A DNA stretch of 64,000 bases from NCBI GenBank assembly GCA_965242495.1, contig OZ251446.1, forward strand, positions 1-64,000, in the 5' to 3' direction. Shown here piece after piece: positions 61,750-64,000 of this stretch. Below the pieces are notes generated by a model. That model searched no databases, was not told the origin of the DNA, and saw only the letters and a program-made list of their open reading frames with translations. Both the position numbers and the translations under genes were made by a program. The DNA is from CBDESN01 sp965242495 (GTDB lineage Bacteria > Pseudomonadota > Alphaproteobacteria > MPNO01). Within the stretch, counting starts at the first letter, position 1; each line of letters starts with the position of its first letter.

Positions 61750-64000
61750 CTAGAACTGCACCTGCAACCCCAGGCTCCCGCCGTACTCGCTGGTGCCGCC
61801 GCCGCTCGTCCGCCAGCCCGCCGCGACCCGCGCCAGGACGTTCTCGCCCAACGCGAACGTCCCTCCCGCCTCCAGCCGCAGCGACGTCGCCCGCGCCTCC
61901 GTCCGCAGCGTCTCGCGGCCCACCCTCACCTTCGTCTCGTCCGAAAACCCCCGCTCCACGTCCAGCGAGCCGAACAGGCGGCCCGAAGAACCCGCCGCCG
62001 CCTCCAACGTCGCCCCCAACCGGCCCGTCACGTCGCTCGCATCCTTCATCGGAACCCGGACCCGCGGGCCGCCGGCCCTCTCCAGGTCCGTGAACGCCGA
62101 CAACTCGACCCGCGACCACGCCACGCCCGCGCGCGGCGTCACCGACGCCCCGCCCACGGGCAGCCGCTCGCCGATCTCCACGCCCAGCGCATACCCCGCC
62201 CCCGAAGCCCCCTTCTTCAGCAGCCCGCCATGCCTGTACGACTTGAGATCGACGTCGTAGGACGTCATCTGCGCCTGCGCCTCCGCGTAGAACCCTCCGG
62301 CCAGCCAGGCGGCGGAGAGGCCCGCCCCCACGCCGTCCAGCTCGATCTCGCCCACGCTCGTCATCTCCGCCTTGCCCTGGAGCCCGTGTACCGACGCCCC
62401 CAGCCGGCCTTTCTCGCCGACGAGGAGATCGACGCCCGCCCGCCCCACGCTCCGGCGGTGGTCGTAGGCGAGCGGCGTCGCCGTCGTCGCCCGTTTCGCC
62501 CGCCATTCGCCCCGCGCCGCCGCCGCCTGCGCCCAGCCGCCATGCGCGTCGCGCGCCGCCGACATCCGCTCCGCCCAGGTCGGCAGGCGGTTCATCGCCA
62601 GCAGCACCGAAGGCAGCGCCTCGTACAGGCGGCAGCGTCCGTCCATCGCCCCCGCGCAGGAGAACGCCGGCGGCGGCGGAGCTCCCGGACCCGTCCCCGG
62701 ATCGTCCGGACCCGTCCCTGGGCCCCTTTCGGGATCATCCGGATCGTCCGGACCGCCCATTCCCCGATCCGGACCCATCCCCGGAGACGGCGGGCACTCA
62801 CCGTCGACGCGGGGCTGGTCATCGGGACACGGCGGCGGCGGCCGCCGGGGAAGCCTGCTGGCGTCCAGCCTGCCCTCGTCGTCGACCGGTAGCGGCGGCT
62901 CCAGGGAGTAACCGGTGGGTACGCCGTCCCGGTGCTCGCGGAAATGGACATTTTCGACGCTCAGAGGGTCATAGACGCCCACCATCCGCGCGTGCGCCTC
63001 TTCGGCATCCTCTCGGTACATGATGATGCCATCGGTGACCAAGGTCACCGTCACCATGGTCGCGTCTGTAGCGCCGCCCTGGATGGTGCGGGCGGCGCCG
63101 TTGGCCTCCACCTTCCCGTTCAGGCCGACGATGACGCTGCCGCCAGCGGGCAGATCCACCGCCGCATCGCCGCCCGCGCCGCCCCTCACCTCGCCGTCGA
63201 TGAACAGGTGCGCCGGACCCGGGTCGTTCACCTTGATCGCGACGCCCGAGGAGCCGGCGTACACCTTGCCCCCCTCCATGACGATGACCGCGCCGCCGCC
63301 CGAGAGGTGCACCGCCGCGTCCGTCCCCCCGGTCACCGTGCCCGCAACGGTGACGAGCTGGTTGAGCAGGGGAACCGCATCCGCACCCTCTCCGTGCGTC
63401 ACCGCCACGAGCTCGTCGGGATCATCGCCTTCGGCGAAGCCGGGCGTGTACTTCCTTTCCAACATCAGGCCCGGCCCCGCGTTGGCGACGTAGACGCCAG
63501 CCATGCCGCCGGTCACGCTCGCGCCTTCGGCAACCTTGACGGAAATGCCGCCGTTGTCGTCGTGGGGCGTCACGTAGTAGGCGCGGATTCCGTCGCCCCG
63601 CGAGTCGATGGAGCCTCCGTTCACGGCGATGCGGATGTCGCCGACGTTGAAGTTCTCCAGCAGCGCCCGCACCTCGCCTTTCCAGGCATCGCCGTAATAA
63701 TGGATGCCGGCGCCGGTGGTGGGCAGGTCCCCCAGCGCCTCGTTCAGCGCCTCCAGGTCGACGCCCGTCGTCAGCGCCTCGAGAATCGCCTTCTCGTCCG
63801 CCGAAAGCCCGCGCCGGAGCAGGTCCCGCAGGAAGGTTCGGCGATCGCCGTCGTCCTCCGTCAGGTATGTCTTGATCTCCGCGTCGCTGTATTCCCCGTC
63901 GTCATCGGCGTCCACGTCGTCGTCGGCCGGCAGCCGCCTTACGAAATTCTCGTCCTCGAGCATCTCCCGGAACTGACTCACGATCAGCGCCGCGCGATCA
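61750..64000 (-). CDS. Autotransporter with C-terminal beta-barrel, 5' end outside the window
   Basis: The frame is open through the right edge, so at least 750 residues are encoded and the N-terminus with any signal peptide is missing; GTG 63981 is an internal candidate start only. An EF-hand-like loop 'DADDDGEYSDAE' lies near residue 23 counted from 63981. Beta-helix-like passenger repeats follow ('GASVTGGMAGVYVANAG', 'VTVAGTVTGGTDAAVHLSGGGAVIVMEGGKVYAGSSG'). A Pro/Asp/Gly-rich linker is at about residues 385-440. Then comes 'YEALPSVLLAMNRLPTWAERM' and a barrel of about 280 residues ending in 'LGLQVQF' with the C-terminal Phe. Export to the surface is inferred. Upstream is repeat DNA, so it stands alone. 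Confidence 0.85.
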   Translation of the reverse strand, partial: DRAALIVSQFREMLEDENFVRRLPADDDVDADDDGEYSDAEIKTYLTEDDGDRRTFLRDLLRRGLSADEKAILEALTTGVDLEALNEALGDLPTTGAGIHYYGDAWKGEVRALLENFNVGDIRIAVNGGSIDSRGDGIRAYYVTPHDDNGGISVKVAEGASVTGGMAGVYVANAGPGLMLERKYTPGFAEGDDPDELVAVTHGEGADAVPLLNQLVTVAGTVTGGTDAAVHLSGGGAVIVMEGGKVYAGSSGVAIKVNDPGPAHLFIDGEVRGGAGGDAAVDLPAGGSVIVGLNGKVEANGAARTIQGGATDATMVTVTLVTDGIIMYREDAEEAHARMVGVYDPLSVENVHFREHRDGVPTGYSLEPPLPVDDEGRLDASRLPRRPPPPCPDDQPRVDGECPPSPGMGPDRGMGGPDDPDDPERGPGTGPDDPGTGPGAPPPPAFSCAGAMDGRCRLYEALPSVLLAMNRLPTWAERMSAARDAHGGWAQAAAARGEWRAKRATTATPLAYDHRRSVGRAGVDLLVGEKGRLGASVHGLQGKAEMTSVGEIELDGVGAGLSAAWLAGGFYAEAQAQMTSYDVDLKSYRHGGLLKKGASGAGYALGVEIGERLPVGGASVTPRAGVAWSRVELSAFTDLERAGGPRVRVPMKDASDVTGRLGATLEAAAGSSGRLFGSLDVERGFSDETKVRVGRETLRTEARATSLRLEAGGTFALGENVLARVAAGWRTSGGGTSEYGGSLGLQVQF

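Overview
The window is high-GC chromosomal DNA from an alphaproteobacterium. The lineage call rests on gene order: rplM-rpsI-argC, a complete 14-gene nuoA-N operon followed by birA-coaX-rnj, proS-lolC-lolD-dnaE, and rpsB-tsf-pyrH-frr-uppS-cdsA-dxr-rseP-bamA-skp-lpxD-fabZ-lpxA-lpxI-lpxB. LpxI (not LpxH), a ProRS without an editing insertion and a single LolC/E-type permease fit. A Rhodospirillales-like bacterium is plausible, but the genus cannot be read from the sequence.

Layout. (1) 1-3061 is accessory: the end of a DUF262 protein, a HEPN-domain protein, a membrane-anchored coiled coil with 21-bp repeats, an AT-richer membrane protein and a small unknown protein, with a decayed partial copy of that last gene nearby. 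(2) 3175-5842: rplM, rpsI, argC and a gamma-carbonic anhydrase. (3) 5888-20095: respiratory complex I behind one clear sigma-70-type promoter. (4) 20085-23241: birA, coaX and rnj in overlapping array. (5) 23259-29480 is an accessory island: two blocks of 10-bp iterations, a dead AbiE toxin-antitoxin operon, a 1119-residue fused nuclease/adenine methyltransferase, a perfect 37-bp hairpin, a HigB/HigA-type pair, and a truncated second copy of the methyltransferase 5' end. (6) 29582-35663: a DUF1467 protein, then tag and a BMP-family nucleoside-type ABC importer. (7) 35728-42876: proS, lolC, lolD, dnaE. (8) 42901-57849: the translation/envelope supercluster, ending with gloA. (9) Minus strand: gltA, gltX, and a partial autotransporter running off the right edge.

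The core genes cover translation, respiration and outer-membrane construction (lipid A synthesis, BamA, Skp, RseP, Lol). The accessory parts carry defence-type genes, mostly in decay or with local duplications. A mosaic family of REP-like hairpins (core CCCGCGAAAGCGGG) fills three intergenic gaps (33961-34500, 39008-39277, 60900-61740). The last gap contains a MITE-like element with 36-bp terminal inverted repeats. Small tandem duplications mark three gene ends: pyrH/frr (66-bp offset), gloA (three 61-bp units) and the methyltransferase 5' end.

No tRNA, rRNA or CRISPR array was seen. Nothing here is a proven new system. The best candidates are the DUF262-HEPN group at the left edge and the nuclease-methyltransferase island, whose flanking direct repeat could switch the enzyme's N-terminus.
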